Assembly (NCBI RefSeq): GCF_000314735.2
Contig: NZ_KB375270.1
Span: forward strand, 434,001 to 498,000
DNA: 64,000 bases
Source: Afipia felis ATCC 53690
Lineage (GTDB): Bacteria; Pseudomonadota; Alphaproteobacteria; Rhizobiales; Xanthobacteraceae
Direction of reading: 5' to 3'
Program-made: the position numbers and the translations under genes
In this document: positions 37,824 to 48,098 of the stretch, one piece after another
How the letters are laid out: every line of letters begins with the position of its first letter
Numbering within the stretch: position 1 is the first letter of the stretch
Notes under the pieces: generated by a model
What the model was told of the DNA's origin: nothing
The model's database searches: none
Seen by the model: only the letters and a program-made list of their open reading frames with translations

Positions 37824-37838
37824 GTATCAAATTGATAC
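37824..37838. promoter_or_regulatory. Perfect operator dyad between hxlR and azoR
   Basis: GTATCAA (37824-37830) and TTGATAC (37832-37838) form a perfect 7-base inverted repeat around one central A. It is centred about 28 bases before the azoR start. The length and symmetry fit an HxlR dimer, as for the YodB/QorR sites. A GATAC half-site recurs just after it at 37841. Confidence 0.65.
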
Positions 37839-37859
37839 TAGATACAAAAGGTGACTACA

Positions 37860-38471
37860 ATGAAACTCCTCCATATCGACGCCAGCATTCTTGGTGGCCA
37901 TTCCGTCTCCCGTCAGTTGTCCGCCGCTGCTGTGGAGCGGCTGCGGAAGGCTACGCCGGGCCTTGAGGTGACGTATCGCGACATCTCCTCTGCGCCGCTG
38001 TCGCATCTGTCCGGCGCACATCTGGCGGCTGCTCAGGGCGCTACGCCTGAAACGGCCACGATGCGCGCCGACGTCGCGGCGAGCGCCGCGGCGCTCGACG
38101 AATTCCTCGCCGCCGACATCGTGGTGATCGGCGCGCCGATGTACAATTTCACCATCCCGAGCCAGCTCAAGGCCTGGATCGATCGCATTCTCGTCGCGGG
38201 CAAGACCTTCAAGTATTCGGAAACAGGCGTGGAGGGGCTGGCGAAAGGCAAGCGCGTGATCGTGACCATCACACGCGGCGGTTTCTACGGCGCCGATACA
38301 CCCGCTGCGGCGGGCGAGCATCTCGAAACCTATCTGCGATGGGTGTTCGGCTTCATCGGCGTGACCGATCTCGAGATCATCCTCGCGGAGGGAATCCAGA
38401 CGGGCCCCGAGCAGCGCGAGAAGGCTGTCGCCAATGCGTTGCAGGCGGTGACGGATTTGCGTGCTGCGTGA
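37860..38471 (+). CDS. azoR: FMN-dependent NADH-azoreductase
   Basis: A 203-residue flavodoxin-like quinone/azo reductase. The FMN-binding start [20 protein letters not shown], the central [18 protein letters not shown] and the ITRGGFYG motif are characteristic. It reduces quinones by two electrons with NADH, limiting quinone toxicity. ATG 37860 follows an AAAGGTG ribosome-binding site; the upstream GTG 37851 lies inside it. It is divergent from an HxlR regulator with an intervening operator. Confidence 0.93.
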   Translation: MKLLHIDASILGGHSVSRQLSAAAVERLRKATPGLEVTYRDISSAPLSHLSGAHLAAAQGATPETATMRADVAASAAALDEFLAADIVVIGAPMYNFTIPSQLKAWIDRILVAGKTFKYSETGVEGLAKGKRVIVTITRGGFYGADTPAAAGEHLETYLRWVFGFIGVTDLEIILAEGIQTGPEQREKAVANALQAVTDLRAA

Positions 38472-38509
38472 TTGCTTCGATCATGCCCGCAATGTCGCGG
38501 GCATGATCG

Positions 38510-39286
38510 CTAATCCTGCGGCTCGGGTGCCACCGCGCCCGAAACATCGACGCGCAGCCAGCCGCTCGGTGCGAGGCGCTGTTGCGGCAGGAAGCGGCCC
38601 TTGTAGCCCATCTTGGCCGATCCATCGATCCAGTAGCCGAGATAGACGTAAGGTAGCCCCATGCTGCGAGCGCGGGCGATGTGGTCGAGGATCATGAAGG
38701 TACCGAGCGAACGGTCGTGCTCACCCGGCTCGAAGAACGAATAGACCATCGACAAGCCATCGCCGAGAATATCCGTCAGCGCGGCAGCGATCAGGTCGCC
38801 GCCCTTGCCGGTGATGCCGGTGTCGGCGGTGCGGCGGCGATATTCGACGATGCGGGTACTGACGTGGCTGTCCTCGACCATCATGGCGTAGTCGAGCACG
38901 GTCATGTCGGCCATGCCGCCGTCGTGGTGGCGCGAGTCGAGATAGGCGCGGAAGATTGAGTATTGTTCGGAGGTCGGGATCGCCTCACGCATCTCGCCGA
39001 CAAGGTCGGCGTTGCGATGGAGCACCTTGCGCAGATTGCGCGAGGGCTGGAATTCGTCGGCGATGACACGGACCGAGACGCAGGCGCGGCATAGATCGCA
39101 GGCCGGGCGGTAGGCGATCGACTGGCTGCGGCGGAACCCGCCATGGGTGAGCAGATCGTTCAGCTCGCCCGCTTTGTCGCCGACCAGATGCGTGAAGACC
39201 TTGCGCTCCTGAAACCCTTCGAGATACGGGCAGGGTGTCGGCGCCGTCAGATAGAATTGCGGCGTATTGCGCGAATGTTGCGTCAC
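38510..39286 (-). CDS. bpt: Aspartate/glutamate leucyltransferase Bpt
   Basis: A 258-residue N-end-rule transferase that attaches leucine to proteins starting with Asp or Glu, marking them for ClpS/ClpAP. The N-terminal domain has the CPYLEG and [16 protein letters not shown] cysteine motifs. The C-terminal GNAT-like domain has [19 protein letters not shown] and [17 protein letters not shown]. It belongs to the ATE1/Bpt family; the bacterial branch uses Leu-tRNA. Confidence 0.92.
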   Translation of the reverse strand: MTQHSRNTPQFYLTAPTPCPYLEGFQERKVFTHLVGDKAGELNDLLTHGGFRRSQSIAYRPACDLCRACVSVRVIADEFQPSRNLRKVLHRNADLVGEMREAIPTSEQYSIFRAYLDSRHHDGGMADMTVLDYAMMVEDSHVSTRIVEYRRRTADTGITGKGGDLIAAALTDILGDGLSMVYSFFEPGEHDRSLGTFMILDHIARARSMGLPYVYLGYWIDGSAKMGYKGRFLPQQRLAPSGWLRVDVSGAVAPEPQD

Positions 39287-39379
39287 GTCAGGCCGTCAAC
39301 TCCAAACCACGAGCGACAGGTTCCATCGCTGCGTGCGATTCAGTTCAGCAAGCATCGCTCGCGCGATCCGGCCCGTCAA

Positions 39380-39937
39380 TCAGAACGAACGGACCGGCGG
39401 CACGGTCGCGGCCGTATTCACCAGTACCGTGCCGAGCACCAGATCGTGCAGCAACTGGCCGCGCCGGTTGAAGAAACCGACCACCACGATCAGCGGCGTC
39501 AGGAACGAGACCGAGAACCAATAGGCAAGAGCGTGCATGACGCCGAGCAGAAAGTAGGGCCGCCCGCCGGACAGGGTTTCCATATGGATGCCGAGGATGC
39601 GCATGCCGATGGTGGCGGCATGCGGGCCGCCGAGCGAGAGGCCGTAATAGAACAGCGCCCAGATGATGGAGAAGGGCGATATCAGCCAGAACAGCGCCCA
39701 GCCGAGACCGAGCGTCACCACGCCGAACAGGGTGATGAAGATGGTCGCCAGTACGATCGGCACCGACAGCACGAAAAGGTCGATCAGGAAGGCGATGAAG
39801 CGCTTGGTGAGCACGCCGCTGTAAAGCGCGAGATCGCTTTGCGCGTTGTAGGCGTAGGGGCCGGAATACGGATTGTTCCGCCAGGCCGCGCCGCTGCTTG
39901 AAGCGCCACCCGAACCTGTGCCTTGCGTATCCGACAT
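39380..39937 (-). CDS. RDD family membrane protein
   Basis: A 185-residue protein with a Ser/Gly/Ala-rich cytoplasmic start followed by an RDD domain. KRFIAFLIDLFVLSVPIV holds the first Arg and Asp, and a GMRILGIHMETLSGGRP loop and LLHDLVLGTVLV the last Asp-containing segment. There are about four membrane helices. Members may act in ion exchange or membrane stress; the role is unknown. The ATG at 39937 follows GGAGGCG, a strong ribosome-binding site. It is followed by bpt and preceded by hemB, all on one strand. Confidence 0.85.
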   Translation of the reverse strand: MSDTQGTGSGGASSSGAAWRNNPYSGPYAYNAQSDLALYSGVLTKRFIAFLIDLFVLSVPIVLATIFITLFGVVTLGLGWALFWLISPFSIIWALFYYGLSLGGPHAATIGMRILGIHMETLSGGRPYFLLGVMHALAYWFSVSFLTPLIVVVGFFNRRGQLLHDLVLGTVLVNTAATVPPVRSF

Positions 39938-40042
39938 TATCGCCTCCGCGCCCCGGGAGTGGGGCTTCTTGCGACATGGCGATACATGTTTCCCGCCGCA
40001 AGACGGTGGCGGTCGGATAAACAAAAAGAAATGAAACGGAAA

Positions 40043-41134
<1,092 letters not shown>

Positions 41135-41201
41135 TTACCACCCCGGCCGGGCCGCGTCACCGCGACGCTGCCGAATATCTGGATTGATTTTATGGCGGCG
41201 A

Positions 41202-41711
41202 ATGACCAAAGCTGTCGCGATGAACGACGATTTCGAGCCTTCGCGGAAGATACATATGGTGCGGGTCAGCGATCCCGCCCGGCAGGACAAGCACGGCAAA
41301 CGTACCTCACTCGCGAACGAGGTCGAGACCGGCGATACCACGTGGACCACGCGCCTCGTCATGTTCCTGCGCGCGATGGCCGTGATCGCGATGGTGATGG
41401 GGCTCTATAACTGGGCGCAGATCACCGGGTTCCTCGGCGGCCAGGACGGCGCGTTCGAAGTGCAGACAATGCAGTGGCAGGCTGCCACCGTTTATTTTGC
41501 CGTGATCGAACTTGTTGCGGCAGTCGGGCTGTGGCTCGCGACGCCATGGGGTGCGGTCGTGTGGCTCACCACCATCGTGTCGCTCGCGGTTGTCGAGATC
41601 ATGTTTCCGTCGATCTATGGCGGACACTTTCTCGTCGTGTTGTTTGCAGCGGTGTTGCTCGCGGCATATCTCGCACTGGCGTGGATGGCGGCGCGCGAAC
41701 GGCCACCATAG
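41202..41711 (+). CDS. DUF6163-type membrane protein
   Basis: A 169-residue protein with a 50-residue hydrophilic start and four membrane helices, at about 55-75, 90-110, 115-130 and 140-160. The segments GLYNWAQITG, MQWQAATVYFAVIELVA and MFPSIYGGHFLVV are distinctive. I associate this with DUF6163 proteins located next to ldtR in rhizobia. A start at ATG 41220 is also possible; neither has a strong ribosome-binding site. It is divergent from hemB. Confidence 0.75.
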   Translation: MTKAVAMNDDFEPSRKIHMVRVSDPARQDKHGKRTSLANEVETGDTTWTTRLVMFLRAMAVIAMVMGLYNWAQITGFLGGQDGAFEVQTMQWQAATVYFAVIELVAAVGLWLATPWGAVVWLTTIVSLAVVEIMFPSIYGGHFLVVLFAAVLLAAYLALAWMAARERPP

Positions 41712-42012
41712 TCGCGAGACTTTTTCGATTTCGCGCTTTTTCGATGATTGACGAAACCTTTCCGGTTTGCGCGGCCTTCGCTTCAGAATGCGACAGATTG
41801 TGGAGCGAAGCGTGAACAGCGCGCTCCATTCCTGAATCAAATATTACAAAAGCGCCTGAAAACACTGGCTAAATCAAACGTTTACTCAATCAAATAAACC
41901 TTCTCTTTATTGTGTTTTTTAGGCTCATCTTCAAACGCGGCCCCTAAGTTGCGGTCATCAGGCGGGACAAAAGTTTCGTCGAATAAGTCGTAAAAACGAC
42001 AGGGGAAGTGTC
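41712..42012. other. 301-bp intergenic region upstream of ldtR
   Basis: No gene supported. The stretch 41840-41935 is strongly AT-rich for this genome (ATCAAACGTTTACTCAATC and following) and is the likely ldtR promoter. A TTGACG at 41747 could be a -35 element, but no matching -10 is clear. Confidence 0.45.
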
Positions 42013-42525
42013 ATGATGAAATCCGCAGCCAAGGCGGTGACGCCTGCCGCGAACGAAACGTCGGCGCCGGTTCAGCCGCTCTATCTCGAAGCTCTCACGC
42101 TCGTCGAACGTCTGCATCGTCGCTTGCTCGACGTCATCAAGGATGAGTTCGACCGCCGCGGCCGCTCCGACATCAATTCGGTGCAGGCGCTGCTGCTCTA
42201 CAATATTGGCGACAAGGAATTGACCGCGGGTGAGCTGCGCACGCGCGGTTACTATCTCGGCTCGAACGTCTCGTACAATCTGAAGAAACTCGTCGAGATG
42301 GGCTTCCTCGATCACCAGCGTTCGCGCGTCGATCGCCGTTCGGTGCGCATCAGCCTGACCGAGCAGGGTCAGGAAATCCGCCACATCGTCGAGGCACTGT
42401 ATCAGAAACACGTCAAGACGGTGGAGCAGGTCGGCGGTATCTCGAACGACGAGTTCGCGACGCTGAACAAGTCGCTGCATCGCCTCGAGCGCTTCTGGAC
42501 CGACCAGATCCTGTATCGGCTCTGA
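42013..42525 (+). CDS. ldtR: MarR-family regulator LdtR
   Basis: A 170-residue winged-helix regulator. An alanine-rich start of 20 residues is followed by LYLEALTLVERLHRRLLDVI. The DNA-binding segment is LTAGELRTRGYYLGSNVSYNLKKL, the wing is DHQRSRVDRRSVRISLT, and a C-terminal dimerisation helix follows. In Liberibacter and Sinorhizobium, LdtR activates L,D-transpeptidase and stress genes. AGGGGAAG precedes ATG 42013. A structured RNA region and terminator follow directly. Confidence 0.88.
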   Translation: MMKSAAKAVTPAANETSAPVQPLYLEALTLVERLHRRLLDVIKDEFDRRGRSDINSVQALLLYNIGDKELTAGELRTRGYYLGSNVSYNLKKLVEMGFLDHQRSRVDRRSVRISLTEQGQEIRHIVEALYQKHVKTVEQVGGISNDEFATLNKSLHRLERFWTDQILYRL

Positions 42526-42560
42526 TCGATTTGAGTTTCAGGGTGGCGTGAAGGCGCACG

Positions 42561-42687
42561 GAAGAACTCACGTTCTTCACATGCTCCGGCGAAAAGCCGG
42601 TCACGCGCCGCCCAATTTTGCTCGTAAAGCCGGATTGCCCTCCGGTGTGATCGGCCTCCTCGCAAGAGGAGGCCGATTTGCTTTTTC
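42561..42687 (+). ncRNA. Candidate small RNA or structured 3' UTR after ldtR
   Basis: Four hairpins lie in a row in the 198-base gap after ldtR. They are GAAGAAC/GTTCTTC (42561-42578), CCGGC-GAAAA-GCCGG (42586-42600), CCGGA/TCCGG (42630-42645) and a 12-bp terminator stem (42650-42677) followed by TTGCTTTTT. This density of stems ending in an intrinsic terminator is typical of a small RNA or a processed 3' UTR. No promoter was assigned, and no Rfam family is recognised. Confidence 0.55.
42650..42686 (+). terminator. Intrinsic terminator of ldtR / the downstream RNA
   Basis: ATCGGCCTCCTC (42650-42661) pairs perfectly with GAGGAGGCCGAT (42666-42677) across a GCAA tetraloop, followed by TTGCTTTTT. 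It is a strong Rho-independent terminator. Confidence 0.9.
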
Positions 42688-42722
42688 GGCAGGCCATTAG
42701 TAGCTCTACGGCCGGAGGGATC

Positions 42723-43214
42723 ATGAACAGAATTCAGATCGGTGTTATCGCCACGGCCGTGTTCCTGGTGGTGGTGATCTTCGGATTGACGCGGCAGAGC
42801 TATGAGAAGCACGATCTGCTGGGCGTTATTCCGGGCATGACACACAAGCAGGCCGAGTCGGTCGGCAAGGCGCGGAAATGGGGCTGCCAGGATCAGCCTG
42901 CGACGCGCGAACTTGTCTGCGCGACCGGGCAGGGCAAATTTTCCATTGCATATCTGTCGGGCGGCGATCAGCAGGTGACGGGCGCCACATTGCGGCTTGC
43001 CGATGCGGCCGGTTCCGCGCAGTCGCTCGCCGACGGCATTTCGGAGCAGTACAGGAAGAAGCCATCCAGTGTCGAAGGGCAGGAGCCCGCCATGACGTTC
43101 ACATGGGATATCGACAAGGGCGTCAAGCTGACGATGCGCAAGACGGCGGATGCGACTGATATTTCCATTGGTAATGATGAGCTGCAGAAGCGGCGGGAGA
43201 GCGAGAAGCAATGA
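42723..43214 (+). CDS. Hypothetical single-span exported protein
   Basis: A 163-residue protein. The first 21 residues form a membrane anchor or signal (MNRIQIGVIATAVFLVVVIF). The remainder is periplasmic, with two cysteines (WGCQDQ, ELVCATG) about 12 apart and a charged C-terminus. The fold is probably mixed alpha/beta; no family recognised. ATG 42723 follows GGAGGG and is preferred to an upstream frame that overlaps the terminator. Confidence 0.7.
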   Translation: MNRIQIGVIATAVFLVVVIFGLTRQSYEKHDLLGVIPGMTHKQAESVGKARKWGCQDQPATRELVCATGQGKFSIAYLSGGDQQVTGATLRLADAAGSAQSLADGISEQYRKKPSSVEGQEPAMTFTWDIDKGVKLTMRKTADATDISIGNDELQKRRESEKQ

Positions 43215-43261
43215 GCTCATTTTCTTTGCTCATGCCCGCGAGACGCTGCTAAAGGTGGCCG

Positions 43262-43465
43262 ATGTCAAAGCAACGCTTGGAAATCAAGATCGACGGACGC
43301 GGTCAGTCCAGCAAGGTCCAGGAATGGGAATGGTCGCTGATGCTCGGCCCGAAGCGGCTCGATGGCGGCACCGTTTTCGGCGCTCGCGCGCAAGCGGCGG
43401 AAGCCGGCGAACGCGCCAAGCGGCGTTATCTCGTTAGCGGCGGCCCTGCGAAGTCCGGTTCCTGA
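43262..43465 (+). CDS. Small basic hypothetical protein
   Basis: A 67-residue soluble protein beginning MSKQRLEIKIDGRGQSSKVQ, then EWEWSLMLGPKRLDGG and a basic alanine-rich tail. It has no recognisable domain. AAAGGTGG precedes the ATG, and it lies 47 bases after the preceding gene. Codon use is ordinary for the genome, supporting a real gene. Confidence 0.55.
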   Translation: MSKQRLEIKIDGRGQSSKVQEWEWSLMLGPKRLDGGTVFGARAQAAEAGERAKRRYLVSGGPAKSGS

Positions 43466-43550
43466 TCTAACAGTCTGCCGGACGGCCTCCGAGGCGAGAA
43501 TCGACTCGTAAACGAGTCCTGAATCCGCTGGCTTCACTTTCAAAAATAAA

Positions 43551-43577
43551 GCCCGGGACTCTTGCCCGGACTCTTTC
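43551..43577. terminator. Hairpin after small gene at 43.3 kb
   Basis: GCCCGGG (43551-43557) pairs with CCCGGAC (43565-43571), one pair being G-T, with TCTTT after it. On the opposite strand the same stem is followed by TTTATTTTT, a better U-run. Two copies of GCCCGG(G)ACTCTT lie in tandem. A second dyad GACTCG/CGAGTC lies upstream at 43503-43518. Confidence 0.5.
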
Positions 43578-43589
43578 CATCATCGGCTC

Positions 43590-43700
43590 ATGAGACAGCC
43601 GATTCTGAAAACCGACCGTGATCGCATGGGCGTCCTTCTGACGCTCATCCTGCTTGTGGCGTGCTCGCTGAACCTGATCGTGTTCTGCACCCGCCTGTAG
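43590..43700 (+). CDS. Possible 36-residue membrane peptide
   Basis: ATG 43590 to TAG 43698 encodes MRQPILKTDRDRMGVLLTL followed by a hydrophobic helix and the end VFCTRL. A short basic start followed by one helix is a reasonable small membrane protein, but no ribosome-binding site is evident. ATG 43626 is an alternative start. Together with the remaining 252 bases before glyA, in which I see nothing else, this interval is otherwise noncoding. Confidence 0.4.
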   Translation: MRQPILKTDRDRMGVLLTLILLVACSLNLIVFCTRL

Positions 43701-43952
43701 GCAGGAAGGTGCCGTCGGTATTCCCTTCCGTCTTTCGACCCGAAATGGCGTTCCAATTCAGGTGGTTGCGGGCGAGAGGTATCGGGCCGTTCCCGGAGAG
43801 ATGGCGGCCTGCTATCACTTTACCAATATAGCGCTTTAAGGTGCCTAAACTTGGCCCTGTGGGCCACATATGGTATGTCCGCAGCGCTTTCTTCCGCTGT
43901 CATCCTCACCTGACCGCGCCGCTCGTCCGGCCGCGGTGGAGATCATTCTTCA

Positions 43953-45254
43953 ATGCCGTCTTCCGCGAAAACCGCTTCCGCTCCGAATGCCTTTTTCACT
44001 GCCATGCTCGCGCAGGCCGATTCCGAGATCGCCGATGCGATCAAGGGCGAACTCGGTCGCCAGCAGCATGAGATCGAGCTGATTGCGTCCGAGAACATCG
44101 TCAGCCGCGCCGTGCTCGAGGCGCAGGGTTCGGTGCTCACCAACAAGTATGCGGAAGGCTATCCGGGCAAACGCTACTATGGCGGCTGTGAATGGGTCGA
44201 CGTGGTGGAGAACCTCGCGATCGAGCGCGCCAAGAAGTTGTTCGGCGCACAGTTTGCCAACGTCCAGCCGAATTCCGGCAGCCAGATGAACCAGGCGGTG
44301 TTCCTGGCGCTGCTGCAGCCGGGCGATACTTTCATGGGCCTCGATCTCGCCGCGGGCGGCCATCTCACGCATGGCGCGCCGGTCAATATGTCGGGCAAGT
44401 GGTTCACGCCGAAGCACTACACTGTGCGCCGCGAGGACCAGCTCATCGACATGGATGCGGTGGCGAAACAGGCTGAAGAAGTGAAGCCGAAGCTTATCAT
44501 CGCGGGCGGCTCGGCCTATTCGCGCCCGTGGGACTTCAAGCGCTTCCGCGAGATCGCTGACAGCGTCGGCGCGTATTTCATGGTGGACATGGCGCACTTC
44601 GCGGGCCTCGTCGCGGGTGGGGCACATGCCTCGCCGGTGCCGCATGCCCACGTCACCACCACCACCACGCACAAGTCGCTGCGCGGCCCGCGCGGTGGTC
44701 TGATCCTCAGCAATGATGAGGAGATCGCCAAGAAGATCAATTCCGCGATCTTCCCGGGCCTGCAGGGCGGCCCGCTGATGCACGTCATCGCGGCCAAGGC
44801 GGTGGCCTTCAAGGAGGCGCTGCAGCCGGACTTCAAGGTTTACGCGAAGAACGTCGTCGAAAATGCCAGGGCGCTTGCGGAATCGCTGCGCGGCCACGGC
44901 TTCGAGATTGTCTCCGGTGGCACCGACAACCACCTGATGCTGGTCGATCTTCGCCCGAAGGGCCTGAAGGGCAACATCTCGGAGCGTGCGCTGGTGCGCT
45001 CGGGCCTGACCTGCAACAAGAACGGCATCCCGTTCGACCCCGAAAAGCCGTTCGTGACCTCGGGCCTGCGTCTCGGCACGCCTGCAACGACGACGCGTGG
45101 TTTCGGCGTCGCAGAATTCAAGCAGGTCGGCGCGCTGATTGCCGAAGTGCTGAATGCGGTGGCGCAGTCGCCGGATGGCGCGGCGCCAGGCGTAGAGGAA
45201 TCGGTGAAGAAGCGGGTCCGCGAACTCACCGATCGGTTCCCGATCTATCAGTGA
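43953..45254 (+). CDS. glyA: Serine hydroxymethyltransferase
   Basis: A 433-residue PLP enzyme that converts serine and tetrahydrofolate to glycine and methylene-[32 protein letters not shown] and the PLP lysine in [17 protein letters not shown] are intact. The length is standard. The upstream 43701-43952 has no clear riboswitch. A CGTCATTGCGAG palindrome follows the stop. Confidence 0.97.
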   Translation: MPSSAKTASAPNAFFTAMLAQADSEIADAIKGELGRQQHEIELIASENIVSRAVLEAQGSVLTNKYAEGYPGKRYYGGCEWVDVVENLAIERAKKLFGAQFANVQPNSGSQMNQAVFLALLQPGDTFMGLDLAAGGHLTHGAPVNMSGKWFTPKHYTVRREDQLIDMDAVAKQAEEVKPKLIIAGGSAYSRPWDFKRFREIADSVGAYFMVDMAHFAGLVAGGAHASPVPHAHVTTTTTHKSLRGPRGGLILSNDEEIAKKINSAIFPGLQGGPLMHVIAAKAVAFKEALQPDFKVYAKNVVENARALAESLRGHGFEIVSGGTDNHLMLVDLRPKGLKGNISERALVRSGLTCNKNGIPFDPEKPFVTSGLRLGTPATTTRGFGVAEFKQVGALIAEVLNAVAQSPDGAAPGVEESVKKRVRELTDRFPIYQ

Positions 45255-45261
45255 GGTGTTT

Positions 45262-45293
45262 CGTCATTGCGAGCGAACAGCCTCGCAATGACG
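45262..45293. repeat. Palindromic CGTCATTGCGAG repeat
   Basis: CGTCATTGCGAG (45262-45273) and CTCGCAATGACG (45282-45293) form a perfect 12-base inverted repeat with an 8-base loop, between glyA and nrdR. The same core occurs at 14931. It can act as a terminator-like stem and belongs to a dispersed intergenic family. Confidence 0.75.
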
Positions 45294-45311
45294 GCCGCAT
45301 AGGATGAAGCG

Positions 45312-45788
45312 ATGCGTTGTCCAAGCTGCAGCAGTCTCGATACGCAGGTGAAGGACTCCCGGCCCACGGAGGATTCCTCCGTGATCCGCCGCAGGCGCGT
45401 GTGCCTCGCCTGCAACTTCCGCTTCACCACCTTCGAACGCGTGCAGTTGCGCGAACTCACCGTCATTAAGCGTAACGGGCGGCGGGTGCCGTTCGACCGC
45501 GACAAGTTGGTGCGCTCGCTGCAGATCAGCCTGCGCAAGCGCCCGGTCGATCCCGAGCGGGTCGAAAAGATGGTTTCCGCCATCGTGCGGGAGCTTGAAA
45601 GCGGCGGCGAGGCGGAAGTGTCGTCGGAGGCGATCGGCGAGATCGTGATGGAGCATCTGCGCAAGCTCGACGATGTCGCTTATGTGCGCTTCGCCTCGGT
45701 TTACCGCGATTTCCGCGAGGCGAAGGATTTCGAGGCCGTGCTCGGCGAGTTGTCGGACGAAGGCCTGCCGACGAACGTGCAAAAATGA
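45312..45788 (+). CDS. nrdR: Transcriptional repressor NrdR
   Basis: A 158-residue regulator of ribonucleotide reductase genes. The zinc ribbon has two CxxC pairs, CPSC at the start and CLAC in [16 protein letters not shown]. An ATP-cone domain ([20 protein letters not shown]) senses ATP/dATP. Position before the rib genes is common. Its stop overlaps the ribD start by four bases. Confidence 0.96.
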   Translation: MRCPSCSSLDTQVKDSRPTEDSSVIRRRRVCLACNFRFTTFERVQLRELTVIKRNGRRVPFDRDKLVRSLQISLRKRPVDPERVEKMVSAIVRELESGGEAEVSSEAIGEIVMEHLRKLDDVAYVRFASVYRDFREAKDFEAVLGELSDEGLPTNVQK

Positions 45789-46921
45789 CCGCCAAGGCTG
45801 CGGCGGATTCGTTTTCTTCCCACGACCATCGATTCATGCAGCTTGCGCTTGCGCTCGGGCGGCGCGGGCAGGGCCGGACGTGGCCCAATCCGGCCGTCGG
45901 CGCGGTCGTGGTGAAAGACGGAATCATTCTCGGTCGCGGCTGGACCCAGCCCGGCGGCCGTCCGCATGCCGAGCCGGTGGCCTTGCAACGCGCGGGTGAA
46001 GCCGCAAAGGGCGCGACGCTCTATGTCACGCTCGAGCCATGCTCGCATCATGGCAAGTCGCCGCCCTGCGCGGATGCGATCATTGCGGCCGGAATTGCAC
46101 GCGTGGTCTCGGCCATCGAAGACCCTAATCCTGATGTGGCGGGGCAGGGCCATGCCCGGCTGCGCGATGCGGGCATTCAGGTTGATATCGGGCTGTGCCG
46201 CATGGAGGCCGCGCGCGCTCATGCGGGACACTTTCTGCGCGTGCGCGAGCAGCGCCCTTATGTGACGCTCAAGCTCGCCGTCTCGGCCGATGGCAGGATC
46301 GCTGCTGCAGGCCGCAAGCAGGTCGCGATTACCGGCGAGAACGCGAATGCGCGGGTGCATCTGTTGCGTGCGCAAAACGACGCGATCCTGATCGGCATCG
46401 GCACCGCGATGGCGGATGATCCGCTGCTGACCTGCCGCCTGCCGGGGATGGAGCGCCGCTCGCCGGTGCGCGTTGTGCTCGACCGTGCGCTGCGGCTGTC
46501 TGGTAACAGCCGTCTTATTCATTCTGCACGGCAGACGCCGCTGTGGCTCATCGCGTCCGAAGTGGCGGAGCCCGCTGCCGCGACGAAGCTCGTCGCCGCC
46601 GGGGCTCATGTGTTTCATTTACCGACGGACGATCATCGGCCGGGGCTCGATCTGCAGGCTGTGCTGCATACATTGTCGGAGCAGGGGATCACGCGGCTTC
46701 TGGTCGAAGGCGGCGCCAGGGTGGCATCGTCCTTCCTCAAAGCCGGTCTGGTCGATGAGTTCTGGCTGTTTCAGGGTACGAAAGACGTCGGCAACGACGG
46801 GCTGCCTGCACTCGAAGGGCAGGAACTGAAAACGGCTATCGCGTCCGGCTGGCGCGCTGATGAAACGGAAATGTTCGGAGACGACCGCCTGACGGTTTAT
46901 CGGCGCGTCGCATCCGTTTGA
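45785..46921 (+). CDS. ribD: Bifunctional riboflavin deaminase/reductase RibD
   Basis: A 378-residue two-domain enzyme of riboflavin synthesis. The deaminase domain (1-150) has the zinc motifs HAEPVAL and [12 protein letters not shown]. The reductase domain (about 160-375) has [15 protein letters not shown] and [15 protein letters not shown]. It deaminates the pyrimidine product of RibA and then reduces the ribose side chain. ATG overlaps the nrdR stop. Confidence 0.96.
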   Translation: MTAKAAADSFSSHDHRFMQLALALGRRGQGRTWPNPAVGAVVVKDGIILGRGWTQPGGRPHAEPVALQRAGEAAKGATLYVTLEPCSHHGKSPPCADAIIAAGIARVVSAIEDPNPDVAGQGHARLRDAGIQVDIGLCRMEAARAHAGHFLRVREQRPYVTLKLAVSADGRIAAAGRKQVAITGENANARVHLLRAQNDAILIGIGTAMADDPLLTCRLPGMERRSPVRVVLDRALRLSGNSRLIHSARQTPLWLIASEVAEPAAATKLVAAGAHVFHLPTDDHRPGLDLQAVLHTLSEQGITRLLVEGGARVASSFLKAGLVDEFWLFQGTKDVGNDGLPALEGQELKTAIASGWRADETEMFGDDRLTVYRRVASV

Positions 46922-46932
46922 AAGAGTAGGTC

Positions 46933-47541
46933 ATGTTCACAGGCATCATCACCGACGTCGGCGATATTCTCTCGCTCAGGCCCACCGCGCAGGGGCAGCT
47001 ACACCGTTTGCGGATCGGTTGCGACTACGATCAGACAACCATTGCCGATGGCGCGTCGATTGCTTGCAACGGTGTATGCCTCACGGTGGTGAGTTCCGGC
47101 GTGGAAAAAGACCGGACATGGTTCGAGGTTGACGCGGCGGCCGAGACGCTGCGGATGACGACCGCGAAAGACTGGCGCGAGGGTGGGCGTCTCAACCTCG
47201 AACGCGCGCTTAAGATCGGCGACGAACTCGGTGGTCATATCGTGTCCGGTCATGTCGATGGCATCGCCATCATCGTCACGCGCGAAGACCTGCCGGACAT
47301 GGCGCGGTTCGAACTGCGCGCGCCACGCGAGCTTGCGAAATTCATCGCCGCCAAGGGATCGGTGACGCTCGACGGCGTCTCGCTGACCGTGAACACGGCG
47401 GTCGATGACGTTTTCTCGGTGCTCATCATCCCGCATACGCTGCAGGTGACGACGTTGCAGGGCTGGCAGGCGGGCAGCGAAATCAATCTCGAAATTGACG
47501 TCATGGCCCGCTATGCGGCGCGGCTTTCGGAGATGCGATAG
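46933..47541 (+). CDS. ribE: Riboflavin synthase alpha chain
   Basis: A 202-residue enzyme with two lumazine-binding barrels, each starting with the typical block. The first is MFTGIITDVGDI with ASIACNGVCLTVV; the second is LGGHIVSGHVDG with GSVTLDGVSLTVN. It dismutates two molecules of dimethylribityllumazine to riboflavin. It follows ribD by 11 bases. Confidence 0.95.
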   Translation: MFTGIITDVGDILSLRPTAQGQLHRLRIGCDYDQTTIADGASIACNGVCLTVVSSGVEKDRTWFEVDAAAETLRMTTAKDWREGGRLNLERALKIGDELGGHIVSGHVDGIAIIVTREDLPDMARFELRAPRELAKFIAAKGSVTLDGVSLTVNTAVDDVFSVLIIPHTLQVTTLQGWQAGSEINLEIDVMARYAARLSEMR

Positions 47542-47606
47542 CCGCTTGCTTTATGGGCTGCGGCGACTACAACCCCCTGCAAATATTCACTTTGACGGAC
47601 TGATCG

Positions 47607-48098
47607 ATGGCCACCCCCCGCCGGGCACAATTGGACGACAAGACCGACATCAGCGACGCCCGCGTGGTGATCGTCGAAGCGCGGTTCTACGATGATATTC
47701 AGGACGCGCTGCTGGAAGGTGCGCGCGCCGAGCTCGACGCCGCTGGCGTCGGCTACGATATTCTGAGCGTGCCGGGTGCGCTCGAAATTCCGGCGGCAAT
47801 TGCGATCGCGCTCGATGCTGCGAAGAAGAACGGCCGCCCCTATGACGGCGCGGTGGCGCTGGGTTGCGTGGTGCGCGGGGACACCATCCATTTCGAGATC
47901 GTGTCGATGGAATCCTCGCGCGGCCTGATGGACCTGTCGGTGTCGCGCAGCGTGCCGCTCGGCAACGGCATCATCACCGTGAACAACGAAGAGCAGGCTT
48001 GGGAACGCGCCCGCGCCAACAAGCTCAACAAGGGTGGCGATGCTGCCCGCGCCGCTATCCAGATGATCCGCATCAAGCGCAAGCTGGCGAAGCCGTGA
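47607..48098 (+). CDS. ribH: 6,7-dimethyl-8-ribityllumazine synthase
   Basis: A 163-residue enzyme of the icosahedral or pentameric lumazine synthase family. It has [39 protein letters not shown] and [10 protein letters not shown]. The stop overlaps the nusB start by one base (TGATG). Confidence 0.95.
   Translation: MATPRRAQLDDKTDISDARVVIVEARFYDDIQDALLEGARAELDAAGVGYDILSVPGALEIPAAIAIALDAAKKNGRPYDGAVALGCVVRGDTIHFEIVSMESSRGLMDLSVSRSVPLGNGIITVNNEEQAWERARANKLNKGGDAARAAIQMIRIKRKLAKP

Noticed and set aside
43701..43952. Glycine riboswitch upstream of glyA
   Set aside because: No paired glycine-aptamer architecture is visible; only short unrelated dyads.
45785..48098. FMN riboswitch for the rib genes
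   Set aside because: The genes are tightly packed behind nrdR with no leader long enough and no RFN-type motif.
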